A DNA stretch of 64,000 nucleotides from Populus alba (GCF_005239225.2 NC_133293.1:20242333-20306332), one strand, 5' to 3'. Shown: positions 1 through 11,500, counted from the stretch's first letter. Numbers and translations are program-made. The notes: a model not told the origin generated them from the sequence alone.

Positions 1-879
1 ACTCCCTCGTAATTATATATAAGTGTTTTATGGAGTGGGTTGTTTTTTTTTATCTATAATTGTATTTAATTTAATTTTTGTAATTCTATAAAATATAAAT
101 CTAGTTTATTTAATTTTTTTAGATTCGAGCGGGTTGAATATATTGAGTTGGGCTAAAATTTTTATAATATTAGAAATATCCGCGAGTTAGGCATATTAAT
201 TATTTTATTCTTTGATGATCCTAAAACAATATTAGATTGCAACTATTAGAACTAGATAAAACCTTTAAAATGTCTATATACCAGGAATAATATAAAAATT
301 ATTATGTAAAAATAAAACAAAACAAAAAAATAGCTGGCAAACATTTTATCAAATAATTAAAGTGCAACATGATACAAAAACAGACTAGTAAGAAAATATT
401 ATAAAGTACTTATGGGTTTATGATTTGATTTTAAAAAAATGAAACTTTAGCTTGGATTTTTGAAATTCTTATTTGTTTTTTTATGGTCTCTTGGTTACCA
501 AATAAAAAATATTGATATTATAAAATACTACGTCACTTTATCAAATCAAACTTAAAAAATAACAAGTATAATTTATGTGAATACAAGGAATAGAGAAAAG
601 GAAAAGAGATTAAAAGAATGAGAGACGATTATAAACACCAAGGTGAGAAAGAAAGAAAATAAGGGGGGAGAAAAAAAAAATTATTTATCCTAGGAAAACA
701 TGTTACTTATATTTGGATATACAAGTTGAGTTGGGTTAAACGAATTTTAAAAATCTTAACTCACACCCAACTCATAATATTTATTTAATAGTTTTTTTTA
801 ATTTGCTATCATCTACAATATCTGTATTATTTAATTTTAATAAATCAAGTAAAGGCAAGTTAAATAATAAAAATATTAT
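1..879. other. AT-rich gene-free DNA
   Basis: No coding region is supportable here. The stretch is very AT-rich. A 'ttgagttggg' phrase appears near 140 and again near 725, and near 760 an inverted 'acccaactcat' follows it. This looks like decayed dispersed repeat, but I cannot name a family. Confidence 0.6.
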
Positions 880-2110
880 AAATGAGCACTCCTAAACCCA
901 CGCGCGCTGTATTGTTGAAGCACGGGATGGGCTTAAAGAAAGGAGGCTCATCCTTAAGAGATTTGAGCCTGGTCCTATATTTAACAACGCTTCCAATAAT
1001 GATCCAGCTACAACCAAAACTATTATCGTGTGAAACCAGCAAAAAATATCCTCAACAAATAAAACCAAGGAAAATAAATAAATAAATAAATTGTTGCGAA
1101 AAAATTGCATGAATCTTTGTTTAAAAAACCGTTATTTCAAGTTGAATTACATGCCCGCGATCTTCCCTTTGTTTTTTTTACACTTATTTCTCTTGATCTT
1201 TTGTAATTTTTGTAATTTCATTATTTAATATAAAATTTTTATTGAATTTTATTATCTAATATTAAATTATTTACAAATATGTTTTATTATTTTTTATTAT
1301 ATAAAAAATAAATATAAACTAGTAAAATATTTTGATTAAAAGTTTTGCGAGTTGACTAAGTAAACTTAAAATGTTTATTTTTCCATTTCTTAGGATTTAT
1401 ACAGTCAAAATAAGTCCCATATGATTTAATTCAAAATCTAAGCTAAACAAAAAGTCGAGAGTTGAAATTTTTTAGATTTAAAACCATTATATCAAGTTAA
1501 ATGACAATACTAAAAATTTCCAATATTTTATATTTTAAGTCATGAATTGTTTAGGTTGTGAATTTATCTTTTATTGATTTCAATAAATAAATCCAATAAA
1601 CACAGTTAGATGAATGTTTTATTTTGTATAGTTGAATATTTTTATTTATATTCATCTTTTAATTTTATCAAAAAAAAAAATTTGGTTAACAATTTTCTTC
1701 CCATTTACTTACATAAGTGGTTATTAATTTATTTAATGAGATACTTAGATGAATTTTTTAATTTATATTTTAAATTTTTTTATGTTAAAAAATACATTGA
1801 AACTATTTATACAATCAATGATTTTTTTAAAAAATTATGATGGGCGGAGAATGATGGTTAGTAATCGCTAAATAGCAGATCGTTGACTACTGGGCTCCGC
1901 AAGAAAACTTTGAAGAGAAGGCGCGGGCAAGAAAACTTGGAAGAGAAGAAGATAGAAGCAACCTCACTGTCCGTAAAGATGGGGACAATCCGAGCGCACA
2001 TTTGTTTTGTATCCAACAAATCTTTACACAGCTAAAGTAGGAATCTTCAATCTTGTATTATCAAAGCATTTTAAAAGATTTATACATGCAGGAAGCCAAT
2101 CGGCCCAACT
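880..2110. repeat. Left copy of a diverged tandem segmental duplication
   Basis: This segment matches the one at about 2925-4065 in the same orientation and order. Shared blocks are: 'gggatgggctt.aagaaaggagg' near 923 and 2962; 'ccaaccaaaact' through 'aacaaataaaaccaagg' near 1010 and 3260; 'ctccgcaagaaaactttgaa' near 1896 and 3814; and 'aaaagatttatacatgcagg' near 2071 and 4018. The offset changes from about 2.04 to 2.25 and then 1.95 kb, so each copy has gained insertions or deletions. No protein is encoded; small open frames in it are not conserved between the copies. Confidence 0.8.
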
Positions 2111-2160
2111 CTAATGAACCGGGCCTTTTTCTGGCAAGATCTCCAACGAGGCCGGAAACC

Positions 2161-2169
2161 TATAAAAGG
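2161..2169 (+). promoter_or_regulatory. Orphan TATA box
   Basis: TATAAAAGG matches the plant TATA consensus closely and sits in unusually GC-rich surroundings (ggccggaaacc upstream). No gene follows it before 4549. The right copy of the duplication has no equivalent, because similarity ends near 4060. It may be the remnant promoter of a lost gene, or chance. Confidence 0.35.
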
Positions 2170-2399
2170 AAGGTGGCAAATTTACGAATTTTGTTAGTGC
2201 ATATCTCTATCTGCTGCCGGGCACTGATTATTTTATTTGTTTTTTTTTTTTTTTTTTTTATGTTTGGATTAATTTATATATATATCCTAACTAATTTTAG
2301 ACATCCTAAAGATTATAAAACTCAAATGGGTTATTTTTAAAACTTAAATTCAAGACCTAATCAGTTAAGATATAGAGTTGGAGGAGACTAATTATTTTT

Positions 2400-2460
2400 T
2401 TTTTGGTAACCCGAGGTGTCCGGGTCAGTTTACGTGCATCACAACTAATTTCCGGGCTCA
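2400..2460. repeat. Fragment of a dispersed 'gtgtccgg...' repeat
   Basis: The phrase 'cgaggtgtccgggtcagttt' followed by 'acgtgcatc' resembles the hairpin arms at 27270 and 27544 (ggatcagtttgtgcat... ctcgactaatcct). I recall this as a common Populus and Salix dispersed repeat end. That recollection was not checked by search. Confidence 0.45.
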
Positions 2461-2924
2461 TTAAACATTATGCAAGCCCAATAAATATATAAGATACCAC
2501 AGAGATGACAAGTATACAAAAATAAAGCTTGAACTTTGATACAGAAAAAAAAAAAAAAAGTTTCTTCCACCACCACTGGACCACAAGCTCAGAGGAGACT
2601 AATTACTTGCAACGCAGGGAGGTGGAAGAACATTACAAAATTACTCACTGTTATCCTTTTTTTTTTCTTCCGGTTTGATCTCTGATTAACATTAACAAAA
2701 ACCGGACCAGTTTAACTGTTTATTACAATAACTAAGAAGATTAATATATATATTTTTAATTATTTGATTAAAGAATTCAAATTGTATCTCGAGTGGCTAG
2801 CACGCGGTTCAAAGTCGAGATAGCATGATAAGGACACTAATATTTACGCGTTGTCAAAAAAACATGAAAGCCCCGTATACAAGGCGGAAAAAAAAAAAAC
2901 GGGTACAGGCAAAGGCATGCGAAG

Positions 2925-4065
2925 CCTCCCCTGTGCCCCCACGCATTGTTGTTTTGTAGGAGCATGGGATGGGCTTCAAGAAAGGAGGCCCATCATCATT
3001 AAAAAAAACTTAAGAGCCTGTTCTCTGTGTATAACAATGTTTTGAAATTGTTTGTTTTTATATTTTAAAAAATATTTTATTTATTTTTAATTAATATTTT
3101 TATTTTTTTACATCGATTCTTCTTATATTGTTTGTTTTTATATTAAAAATAATTTTTTTAAAAAAAATTATCATCTTAATATATTGTAAAAGTAAAAAAT
3201 ATTTTCTTAAAGAACTATTACAATAATAACAAACGGAATCTTCTAAAAACGAGCCAGCTCCAACCAAAACTAGTAGTGTGTGAAACCAGCCAAAATTGTC
3301 CTTAACAAATAAAACCAAGGAAAAAAATTGTGCCAGAACACTTGCATGAATTTTTGGTTTAAAAACACCAAGTTTATTGACTTGCCCATGAATTTTTTTA
3401 ATTGGCCATTTGATTTTTATTTTTTACTTTTTTTTATCTTTTGATTTTATTATTTTTATTGAATTTTATCATTTGATATTATAGATTTATTTATTTTATT
3501 TTTTATCATTTAATAAAATAAAATATAAATTCAATTGAGTGGAATTCATAATCCAAGTTATGAGTTTTGTCACTTAACTAAAACGAAACTGATATTTTAT
3601 TTTTCAAAATTTATTTTTTAAAAAATTATATATTAAAATAACTCTTATATAATTTAATTTAAAATATAAATTAAGCAACAAGTAAAATTGAGATTTCTTA
3701 AATTTAAACTGTTTTACCGTTATTACTGATAATAATAACAAAAACTCCGACACTGTGTATTATTTTTTTAAATTCAAGTTTTTTGAGTCCAGTGCTAAAT
3801 AGCAAACTGTTGATCGCTGAGCTCCGCAAGAAAACTTTGAAGAGAAGACAAAACTCGAAGCAATCTCACTGTCCGTAAAGTTGGGGTGTGAATTTTACAG
3901 AATCTTTACAATACTTGCAGCAGCAGCATTAGCATTTGTTCTGTATCCATGCATGTATTATCCAACAGACTTTTACACAGCTAATTAAAGTAGGAATCTT
4001 GTATTATCAAGGTATTTTAAAAGATTTATACATGCAGGAAGCCAATCGGGCCAAATCTCAGATGA
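2925..4065. repeat. Right copy of the diverged tandem segmental duplication
   Basis: This is the partner of 880-2110. Within it, about 3016-3240 has no counterpart in the left copy and is AT-rich, like the short inverted-repeat elements elsewhere in the window, so it is probably an insertion made after the duplication. The copy ends about 400 bases before the F-box promoter. Confidence 0.8.
3016..3240. mobile_element. Probable short AT-rich insertion element (MITE-like)
   Basis: About 225 bases interrupt the otherwise alignable duplicate. The interior is almost purely A/T, with 'gtttgtttttatatt' repeated at about 3050 and 3130 and 'taataacaaacgg' at the right end, roughly inverted to the internal 'gtttgttttta'. 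It has no coding capacity. A non-autonomous element is the likeliest explanation; the boundaries are approximate. Confidence 0.45.
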
Positions 4066-4452
4066 AATTGATCACATCAAATTATGTTATCCATGGCCAT
4101 ATTGGGTTAAATAAGTAATGCAAACCCTACGATAATATAACCTATGATTGCGATGTAATTAATTGTGAACTTTAATTTATTCAAAATGATTAGGAAGGTG
4201 CCAAGCCTTTCTGTCATTTCTTCTTTAAACTTGTGACTCTTATTGGGTGTAATTTTCTTCATCCTTGATGGAGACGGAGACCCCTACGTGTTTTTTTTTT
4301 TTTTTTTCCATTAATGTTTTGGGATCTAAATTAATTCCTTTCCTCCCAAGTTTCTTTCTAACTTTAGGAGGAACAGTCCTGATCCTACTCGGAAACTGAC
4401 ATTAGCGCATAAACATCCTGTTTTTCTTTGAGGGCAGCTTTGCTCTTTCCCC

Positions 4453-4459
4453 TATATAT
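4453..4459 (+). promoter_or_regulatory. TATA box of the F-box gene
   Basis: TATATAT, preceded by C/T-rich sequence (ctctttcccc), lies 96 bases before the F-box ATG. That would place transcription start near 4485 and give a leader of about 65 bases. Confidence 0.55.
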
Positions 4460-4548
4460 TTTAGCCCTGCTTGCTCTTTCCCCCACAACTACAAAACCAA
4501 TTTTTTTTCCCTTGGAAACAAGATCCCCCAAGCGCTTTCTTCTTTGCC

Positions 4549-5835
4549 ATGGAGTCTCATGATTTTAGCTCAGATATCATCTATGAGATTCTAACTCGTT
4601 CATCCATGGAAACTGTAGGAAGATGCAGACTTCTTTCCAAGGAATGCAACAGGATAACCTATGACTCTATTTTCACCAATCTTCATAACCAAAGAACCAA
4701 CACTATATCCGGTTATTTCATGCAAAGCATGATGAGCAACATATTTTATTCCTCCTTTGTGTCCATTGACAGCACTACTTGGAGGTCCTATCCTAAACTG
4801 TCCCTCAATTTCTTACCTGACAGAGTGGAGATTCAGGGATCAACAAACCAAGGTATTTTGCTTTGTCGAACACATCATCCACGATATTATGTGTGCAAGC
4901 CTACCACCAAGCAATGGCGAAGAATCCCGAACCCGAAGACCCGATACCATACTTTAGCTACTGGCATGATTGTGATAAGATCGAACCCTTTGCATTACCA
5001 GATAGTAAGGTTCTCGCAGCCCAGACCTCGGTGTCATGATAAAGAATTCTATCAATATTATTGGGTTAGATGTGAGTTGTTTGATTCGAAGACTTGGACG
5101 TGGAAGCAATTGGATGAAGTGAAGTTGCAAAATCATGAGACGCTTTCTCGCAAGCCTGCTGTATCTGTATCCGGCTCACTTCACTGGCTTACATGGGTAG
5201 AAAACAACATTATTGCTTTTCATGTAAGCAAAGAAAGCTATAGCATGTTTTCACTACCTCTATCAGTTTCTGAGGATTACAAGGGCAAGGACATTGAACT
5301 CGTCGAATATATGGGAAAACTCGCCGTAACCTGCATTGGTGAAGATGAGAGTTCCATGGAATTGTGGGTCATGGAGAATTATGGGAAAACAGAATGGAAC
5401 AAGAGGTATAAGATAAACTTTGAAGCTTTAAGAAGAAAGGAACCCGACACCAGGCCTGCTGCGTTCTACAATGCTGATATTGTGCTAATGAAACAATATG
5501 ATCATCGCGTGACGTTCTTCAACTTCAAGAACGGAAATATTGATCGGCTGTCTTTAGAGAACAACGTAAATCATGGATGTTTCCGATTTCAATCGGATTT
5601 TGAGCCGAGTGATTTGACGGGTGGATTTGCATTGAAACATCCGCAAGGTAAACGAGGAATAAGAAAATCAAAGAGAAGGAAGTCTCTTACAAAATATAGT
5701 ATTGGTCAATTAGGTTTCAGACAATTCTTTGCTCTAACCTCTTCAAAATCGTTTCTCATTCTGCTGTTAGCCTTCAGTTTTTTTCTGCTGTGTTTTAGAT
5801 TTCTAGATAGTCATATTATTGTGGTCGAAGATTAA
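4549..5835 (+). CDS. F-box protein with a C-terminal hydrophobic tail
   Basis: Single-exon gene of 428 residues. I start at 4549 because this is the first ATG in frame and the family-like F-box begins straight after it (SSDIIYEILTRSSMETVGRCR, residues about 7-28). F-box proteins bind SKP1 and recruit substrates to an SCF ubiquitin ligase. The middle, with SGSLHWLTW near residue 210, resembles the F-box-associated domains of the large plant At5g49610-like group. Unusual is the end: a basic cluster (about 368-382, KRGIRKSKRRKSLTK) is followed by an 18-residue hydrophobic stretch (about 402-419) and only nine residues, DSHIIVVED. That is the layout of a tail-anchored membrane protein. The substrate is unknown. 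The family assignment is fairly sure; membrane location is inferred. Confidence 0.85.
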   Translation: MESHDFSSDIIYEILTRSSMETVGRCRLLSKECNRITYDSIFTNLHNQRTNTISGYFMQSMMSNIFYSSFVSIDSTTWRSYPKLSLNFLPDRVEIQGSTNQGILLCRTHHPRYYVCKPTTKQWRRIPNPKTRYHTLATGMIVIRSNPLHYQIVRFSQPRPRCHDKEFYQYYWVRCELFDSKTWTWKQLDEVKLQNHETLSRKPAVSVSGSLHWLTWVENNIIAFHVSKESYSMFSLPLSVSEDYKGKDIELVEYMGKLAVTCIGEDESSMELWVMENYGKTEWNKRYKINFEALRRKEPDTRPAAFYNADIVLMKQYDHRVTFFNFKNGNIDRLSLENNVNHGCFRFQSDFEPSDLTGGFALKHPQGKRGIRKSKRRKSLTKYSIGQLGFRQFFALTSSKSFLILLLAFSFFLLCFRFLDSHIIVVED

Positions 5836-6229
5836 TATTGGCAGTGGATTAGTATTGTTTTTCTATTCAATCTTGTTTAAGTACCTGGTTAATTCCTTGC
5901 ATTTGTTTATGCTTGATGATTTCTACTCTTGAAATAAGAGGATCAACAAATTTCTACAAAGATTGAAGTAGTTTGCAAAGAAAATTAGCGGGGCTAGCTC
6001 TGACTCTAAAACAGTTAGACTTGCAAAGCTAAATTTGTTTACAGGAATTTACTGATATCAAGCTTGCCTTGTATGTTGCGCTGAAGCCATGAAAATTACA
6101 TATTAACGAACAACAGAATTACACATTTGCAATTACAGTTTCTGCTCAATAATGTACAATTAAGCCGCCCTTCTCTTGCTCTTTCTTCTCTCAACCAAAA
6201 TTGCTAAACTAGATAAAAAACAGTGCATC
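5836..6229. other. Convergent intergenic gap
   Basis: The gap lies between the 3' ends of the F-box gene (+) and the SAUR gene (-). It should hold both 3' untranslated regions. I see no further gene or repeat. Confidence 0.6.
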
Positions 6230-6625
6230 TCAGAAACATAACAAAAACTTATGATCCTGTTGAGAGTTTACACAGTGTAGAATGCTATTGAACATGTTCT
6301 CATTGCATGGAATGCAAAGTTTTGGCCCTGTGGTGAATCCAAAAACCTCCTCGGTGCGATCAAGCATTGCCTTGAAGAGAGGATGCTGCAGTAAAGTAAC
6401 CTTGATCACATATCTTTTGCAGTCTTCACCTACATAAACTGCTAGATGACCTTTTGGAACATCTTTTGGTATGAAGTACTCATCCTTAGGCAAAAGAGAC
6501 CAGCTTTTCCGACTTTGAAAATGGTTACTAGTTGCATGTTTCAGAAACCAGTTCATACCGATATTGAGGTACTTGCAGAGACGATGTTTGAGAAACCTGC
6601 CCTTCTTTACCATCTGTGGTACCAT
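6230..6625 (-). CDS. SAUR-like auxin-responsive protein
   Basis: Single-exon gene of 131 residues, as usual for SAURs. The SAUR domain covers residues about 50-118: YFIPKDVPKGHLAVYVGE, then KRYVIKVTLLQHPLFKAML, then KLCIPCNENMF. The lead-in WSLLPKDEYFIPKDVPKGH matches the longer SAUR36/46-type members, with a basic N-terminus (MVKKGRFLKHRL). The open frame continues upstream only through non-ATG codons. I chose the ATG at 6625 because it lies about 70 bases below a TATA box; a second ATG at 6613 (MVKK...) is an alternative. Many SAURs bind and inhibit PP2C.D phosphatases and so promote acid growth; whether this subgroup does so is not known from sequence. Short auxin-induced transcripts of this type are typically unstable. 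Confidence 0.9.
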   Translation of the reverse strand: MVPQMVKKGRFLKHRLCKYLNIGMNWFLKHATSNHFQSRKSWSLLPKDEYFIPKDVPKGHLAVYVGEDCKRYVIKVTLLQHPLFKAMLDRTEEVFGFTTGPKLCIPCNENMFNSILHCVNSQQDHKFLLCF

Positions 6626-6695
6626 GATCCTATGAGAAAGAGAGAGGGATATAAAGAGGGAGAGGGGATGGGAAAATATGGAACTGGATGTGTGG

Positions 6696-6703
6696 TTTTT
6701 ATA
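6696..6703 (-). promoter_or_regulatory. TATA box of the SAUR gene
   Basis: On the minus strand this reads TATAAAAA, 71 bases upstream of the ATG at 6625. Spacing suggests transcription start near 6668 and a leader of about 40 bases. It supports choosing the downstream ATG over longer open-frame starts. Confidence 0.65.
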
Positions 6704-6885
6704 CTTGTCTAACAGTGTTGAAATTGACAAATTGGCATATTTTGCCCATCTTTTTTTTACGCACCTTTTGTGTTGCAGACGTTATAGCTAGTTTGATCAT
6801 GTTCTTAGAGATAATAATAAGAAAAATGGGATAGATCTGGTTGGGGAAGTTCTGACATGAATTATGTAAAAAAAATTGCAATTTG

Positions 6886-6937
6886 TGTCTCTTGGATATT
6901 TTTAAAAATCACTTCACTCTTATAGGCCAGAGAGACA
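6886..6937. promoter_or_regulatory. Inverted pair of AuxRE-like TGTCTC motifs
   Basis: TGTCTC on the plus strand at 6886-6891 and GAGACA (its reverse complement) at 6932-6937 form an inverted pair with a 40-base spacer, about 190-240 bases upstream of the SAUR TATA box. TGTCTC is the classical auxin response element bound by ARF factors, which act as dimers on paired sites. Known functional pairs usually have shorter spacers (about 5-9 bases), so this is suggestive only. Confidence 0.3.
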
Positions 6938-6939
6938 AG

Positions 6940-8524
6940 TGTGCTCCAAATCCTGATGAAGTATCTACTTGAGAATAATATCAGTGCCATGACTGTGTAC
7001 TAATCATGAAAGTGTATAAAAATATATCATAATGGAGCTAAGCTCATAGGGTCAAAAATCATGCGCTAAATTTAAGGACTCGGGTAAGTGCAGCAAAAAC
7101 TGCAGCACTCTCTTTCAAATGGAGTTCAAGTTTCCTTTTTAAGTATCTGCTAATGGTGGTTCTTGATCCTTTGCAGGATTTCGTAAACCTTTAAAATATT
7201 TTTTTCTGCCAATCATCTTAGGCTAGGAGTTCTTGTTCCTCTGAATTCTGATGATTAGCTATCAACACACATTTTTCTTCAATCAAGTGTTCTTCGAAAC
7301 AAGTTGGCATAGTTTTTAGTTTTCTTAAGAAACTCATGTGCGGTCTGTTATCTTCCCAAGACACCAAATATTAGATATTGCTTTCAAATGCTGATTTTCC
7401 AGAGGAGAGAACTTCAAGTTAGCACACGGATTTGGCTTAAAGGACATAGTTTTGTTAGGTACTACTGTATGAAGAGATGTTCTGCAAGGACACACCATTC
7501 AAACAAATTAAACATATAGCCAACAGAATTTGAAAACATGGGTTAGAATGATCTCAATGATTCCATCCTCTCCCTACCCAATTTGTGAGGGGAGAGGGAG
7601 AGATATGGGCATGGTCGGAGGTTGGAAATTTTTCTCACATGATGCCAAAAGATCTGGTAGTTTAGGACACTATTTTCTAGTTCATTGCTCAATTATTTTG
7701 TATTATCTTTTGAACATTAGGGACATGCTGGTATTCTTAGAGTTTCTCTAAAAGATCTAAAGTGAAGAGAATTAAATTTTACTGATATTTTTAGCACCAC
7801 ACTACACCTTCAAAGCATATGGTTCATGTTTCTATGCTGTTATGCAATGGGACGGGGACCCCTGCTGCTCTCAATCTTGGGTGCCATGGAAATGGCTCCT
7901 TGGCTTCCTATTTGATGATAGCCACCCTAGCTTGTAGAACAATTTGTACCCTTCCATTCTCCTACTTGGTGCCCTCTTTGCTGACTGCTATGGATATTGA
8001 AAATTTGGTTCCCTGGATAATTTATATTCTAGGTACATGGTGCAGGAGTTTTCAATCAATTAGCACTGTACTTGACGCAAGGGTGACATGCAGGTATGGA
8101 TCAAGAATTCTTTTCTCCAACTTTGTCTGGCCCATCCAAGATTTAACCAATGTTGACCCAGCAATCCAATAAACTGTGTAAAATGCTGGCAAGTAGCATT
8201 TCTCTTTACACTATGGTAAAACTTAATCAGATGGTCAAAGAAATGGCAATTTTGTGTGGAGAAAACTAACAAGAACGTTTGTCCCTGCATGCTTGCCACT
8301 TGTACCTGATGAAACTCCATGATCTCACCTCTTTCACTCCTCACTCATTCCACATCCAAATGTCAAGTTTTTACACAATCTACATCACTAGGAGTCTAGG
8401 ACTTCTCACTTCAGTCTGACACCTGGGTCCTGACTCCTTTCAACTCTCTCAGCTCAGCTTCCCCAGCCAAAATAGCCTCACTTTGCACCACAGCCAGCAG
8501 GCACCGCCATCTCTGTCTTTCACC
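6940..8524. other. Divergent intergenic region between SAUR and transketolase
   Basis: About 1.6 kb of mostly non-repetitive sequence. The part from about 8380 is C/T-rich (ctctctcagctcagcttcc) and is probably the transketolase leader. Open frames such as 7530-7751 and 7819-8172 show no recognisable domain and are not called. Confidence 0.5.
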
Positions 8525-11500
8525 ATGGCTCTCTCTTCCCTTCTCTCCAAACCTTGCATTTCTCTCCTTTCCGCCAAACCCTCTCCCGAAAACAAAAACA
8601 ACAAAATTTCACCAACTTCATTCACTCTTTGCAGTTCTCTCAAAACTAAACAATCTCGCGTAACCAAACCAGCCACTCTATCCAAAACCCACAAACTGTC
8701 GTGGCAGCAAGAACTCAAACAAGCATTTCAACAACCCAAAAGCCAGAACTTACAAACAAACAATGATAGCATCGATTGCAACATTGATGATATTGATGAT
8801 GAGTCCTTTCAAAAATTGGTTGACAAGAGATGTGTAGACAATGTAAGAATGCTAATAGTAGATGCTGTTCAAAATGCACAAGCAGGTCACCCTGGAATGG
8901 CACTAGGGATGGCTGATATTGGATATTATTTATACAGACATGTTATGAGGTATAATCCAAGAGACCCCAAGTGGTTTAACAGGGATAGGTTTGTTTTGAG
9001 TGCTGGTCATGGATGTTTACTTCAGTATGTTTGCCTTCATCTTGCTGGGTTCGAATCTGTTCAGGTATTGGCTTTTTTCAGTCTCAGTAACTTTTTATGT
9101 CAGTTTAAGCTTCTAATTGAAGTGTCTATTTACATTGCAGAAAATATTGTCTCTATTAAATATTCAATGGTTTTGAGACTAGCTTCTCCTGCCTGAACAG
9201 GGAAAATCTAGTTCTTGATTAAGAAATTAACATTTATATCAGGTTGTTTATGCCAACCTACACCGATACTTAATATATCATTACAGGAATAATTAATGTG
9301 TGTTCAACAAGAGGTTATTGTTTTAAGGTCTAGCAGCCTCCTGCAAAGACAGAGTAGCCAGTTGAGGTCTTGAGTAAAAGACCAGAAGTCCTAATTTTGA
9401 TTGTTCTAGGCTATTCATGCATCTTTTGAACTTTAGTATGCTTTACTCCCGGTAGTTCCCATCTCCAGCATAGATATATCTATGCACATTTGAGGCTTTT
9501 AAATTTACAAATTTCAATGTCATGCTTCATTCAGCTAGAAGACCTGAAGCGCTTGTGTAAACTTGGGAGTCGCACCCCAGGTCACCCGGAGAATACAGTA
9601 ACAGATGGGATCGAAGTCACAACAGGTATGGATTTTTCTTTTTTTTTTTAAAAAAAGATAATCTGCAGCGTGTATTGATATGATGGATAAACTATATGGG
9701 AGCAATGTGAATATGCTTAATTACTCATGGAAATTTATATTGATTTACTTTATATATGATTTTCCAATAGGCCCTCTTGGTCAAGGAGTCGCTAACGCGG
9801 TTGGTCTTGCCCTAGCGGAAGCTCACTTGGCTGCTAGATTCAATAAGCCTGATTGCGATATTGTTGACCATCGGACGTTAGTATATATATTCTAGCTAGC
9901 TCATTTGCAAAAATAGCATCAAGATGTGCAGGTTGCCATAGTTGTGATACTGATTCTTGATGTAGATATTGCATCATGGGAGATGGGTGTGCCATGGAGG
10001 GAATAACGCATGAAGCTGCATCTTTGGCTGCACATTGGAAGCTCCACAAGCTCACAATGATTTACGATGACAATCATAATACTATTGATGGACCGATTAG
10101 CCTGGCATTTTCTGAAGATATATCCGCTCGATTCAAGGCTCTTGGTTGGAATACAATCACAGTGGATAACACACATGATGATATGGATTCATTCAACGAT
10201 GCTCTTCTCTCTGCTTTTGGTGACACTGAAAAACCAACTTTCATAAGAGTTCGTGACTTCATCAAAAGTTGCTCACTGAAAAACCAATTTCAGTTTTTGT
10301 TATTTTTCTGAGATTCCCACTAGTAGTTCATGTCATGGGAAGCAATTGTGAAATGAAAAAACTGCAAATTGACTAGGCCATAGCTACCCTCTATACAATT
10401 TAACAAATACTTCCAGTTATATGTCTAATTGGCACTTGTAATCTTCTAAATACACAGGTGAAAACTTTGATAGGGAGATTGTCTAGAAAGGAAGGGACAT
10501 CGAAAGCTCACCATGGAACCTTTGAAGAAGATGACGTGAAGCAAATGAGGCAGAAAGTTAACTGGGATAGTCGGGAGCCATTCCATGTCATTCCTATGGT
10601 CTATAGGTCTGGTTTACTGAATCATTTCTGGCTAAGCAACTTCATTTCTACAGCCACACCTAAGAATTCGTCAGAAAAATAATTGTGATGTAATATATAC
10701 TGCAGGGAAATGCAAATTCAGACAGATCACGGAGAAAAATTGGAGAAAGAGTGGTTCTCTAAATTCGACTATTTCAAAACCAATTATCCTGAGGAGGCTG
10801 CAGAATTTGAAGTTCTTCTTAGTGGTGGTCTGCCTCCTAACTGGGAAACCTGCTTACCGGTAATTTGCAGATTACAAGAACTCTATATACATACTTGGAA
10901 ACATTAGAAGGTTTAGTTTACTTTGTTTCCAGTTCTTTTGTGCCTGTAAAGGAGTTTATTAAGTTCAGAAATGACAACGAAGCGTGATCTAAACCAATTT
11001 CACTAACAAGACATTGTTCTTACCCCAACAGGAGTGGTCTGTAACAGACCCAGTGGATGCTACTCGCGGGTACTCCGAAAAGTGCTTAAATCAACTTGTC
11101 AAGGTGCTTCCAGGACTGATTGGTGGGAGTGCTGATCTTGCTTCTTCTAACAAAGTCTATCTCCAGGGGTCCCAAGACTTCCAGCATAGCTCCTTCTATG
11201 GTCGCAACATTCGCTATGGAGTACGAGAGCATGCAATGGCAGGAATTTCAAATGGAATTGCATTGCATAGAAGTGGTCTAATCCCTTTTGCAGCTACTTT
11301 CCTTATATTCTCAGACTACATGAAAAACTCAATCCGCCTTTCTGCCTTGAGCCATGCAGGAGTAATATATATCATGACTCATGACTCTATTGGTCTCGGG
11401 GAAGATGGTCCAACTCACCAGCCAATCGAACAGCTTGCTGGACTTAGAGCGGTACCACGGCTTCTAGTTTTCAGACCAGCAGATGGAAACGAAACTGCTG

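Larger units (their letters stand above)
2111..2924. other. Spacer between the two duplicated segments
   Basis: This spacer holds a run of 20 T (2240-2259), a short dispersed-repeat fragment at about 2400-2460, an A-run near 2545 and AT-rich filler. No gene is supportable. Confidence 0.6.

Noticed and set aside
860..1110. Overlapping short open frames on both strands
   Set aside because: They lie in the duplicated segment and their frames are not kept in the other copy (2925-3350).
2780..2830. tRNA-like phrase with 'gcacgcggttcaaagtcgag'
   Set aside because: It resembles a B box only loosely, and no A box or paired acceptor stem is visible.
4471..4548. N-terminal extension of the F-box protein
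   Set aside because: It would need a TTG start and lies within the predicted leader just below the TATA box.
6626..6730. 35-residue N-terminal extension of the SAUR protein
   Set aside because: It begins at TTG and would span the TATA box. The ATG at 6625 fits family length.
7819..8172. 117-codon open frame starting with ATG upstream of transketolase
   Set aside because: No recognisable domain, unlike a secreted or structured protein in composition, and it lies in the transketolase upstream region. It looks like a chance open frame.
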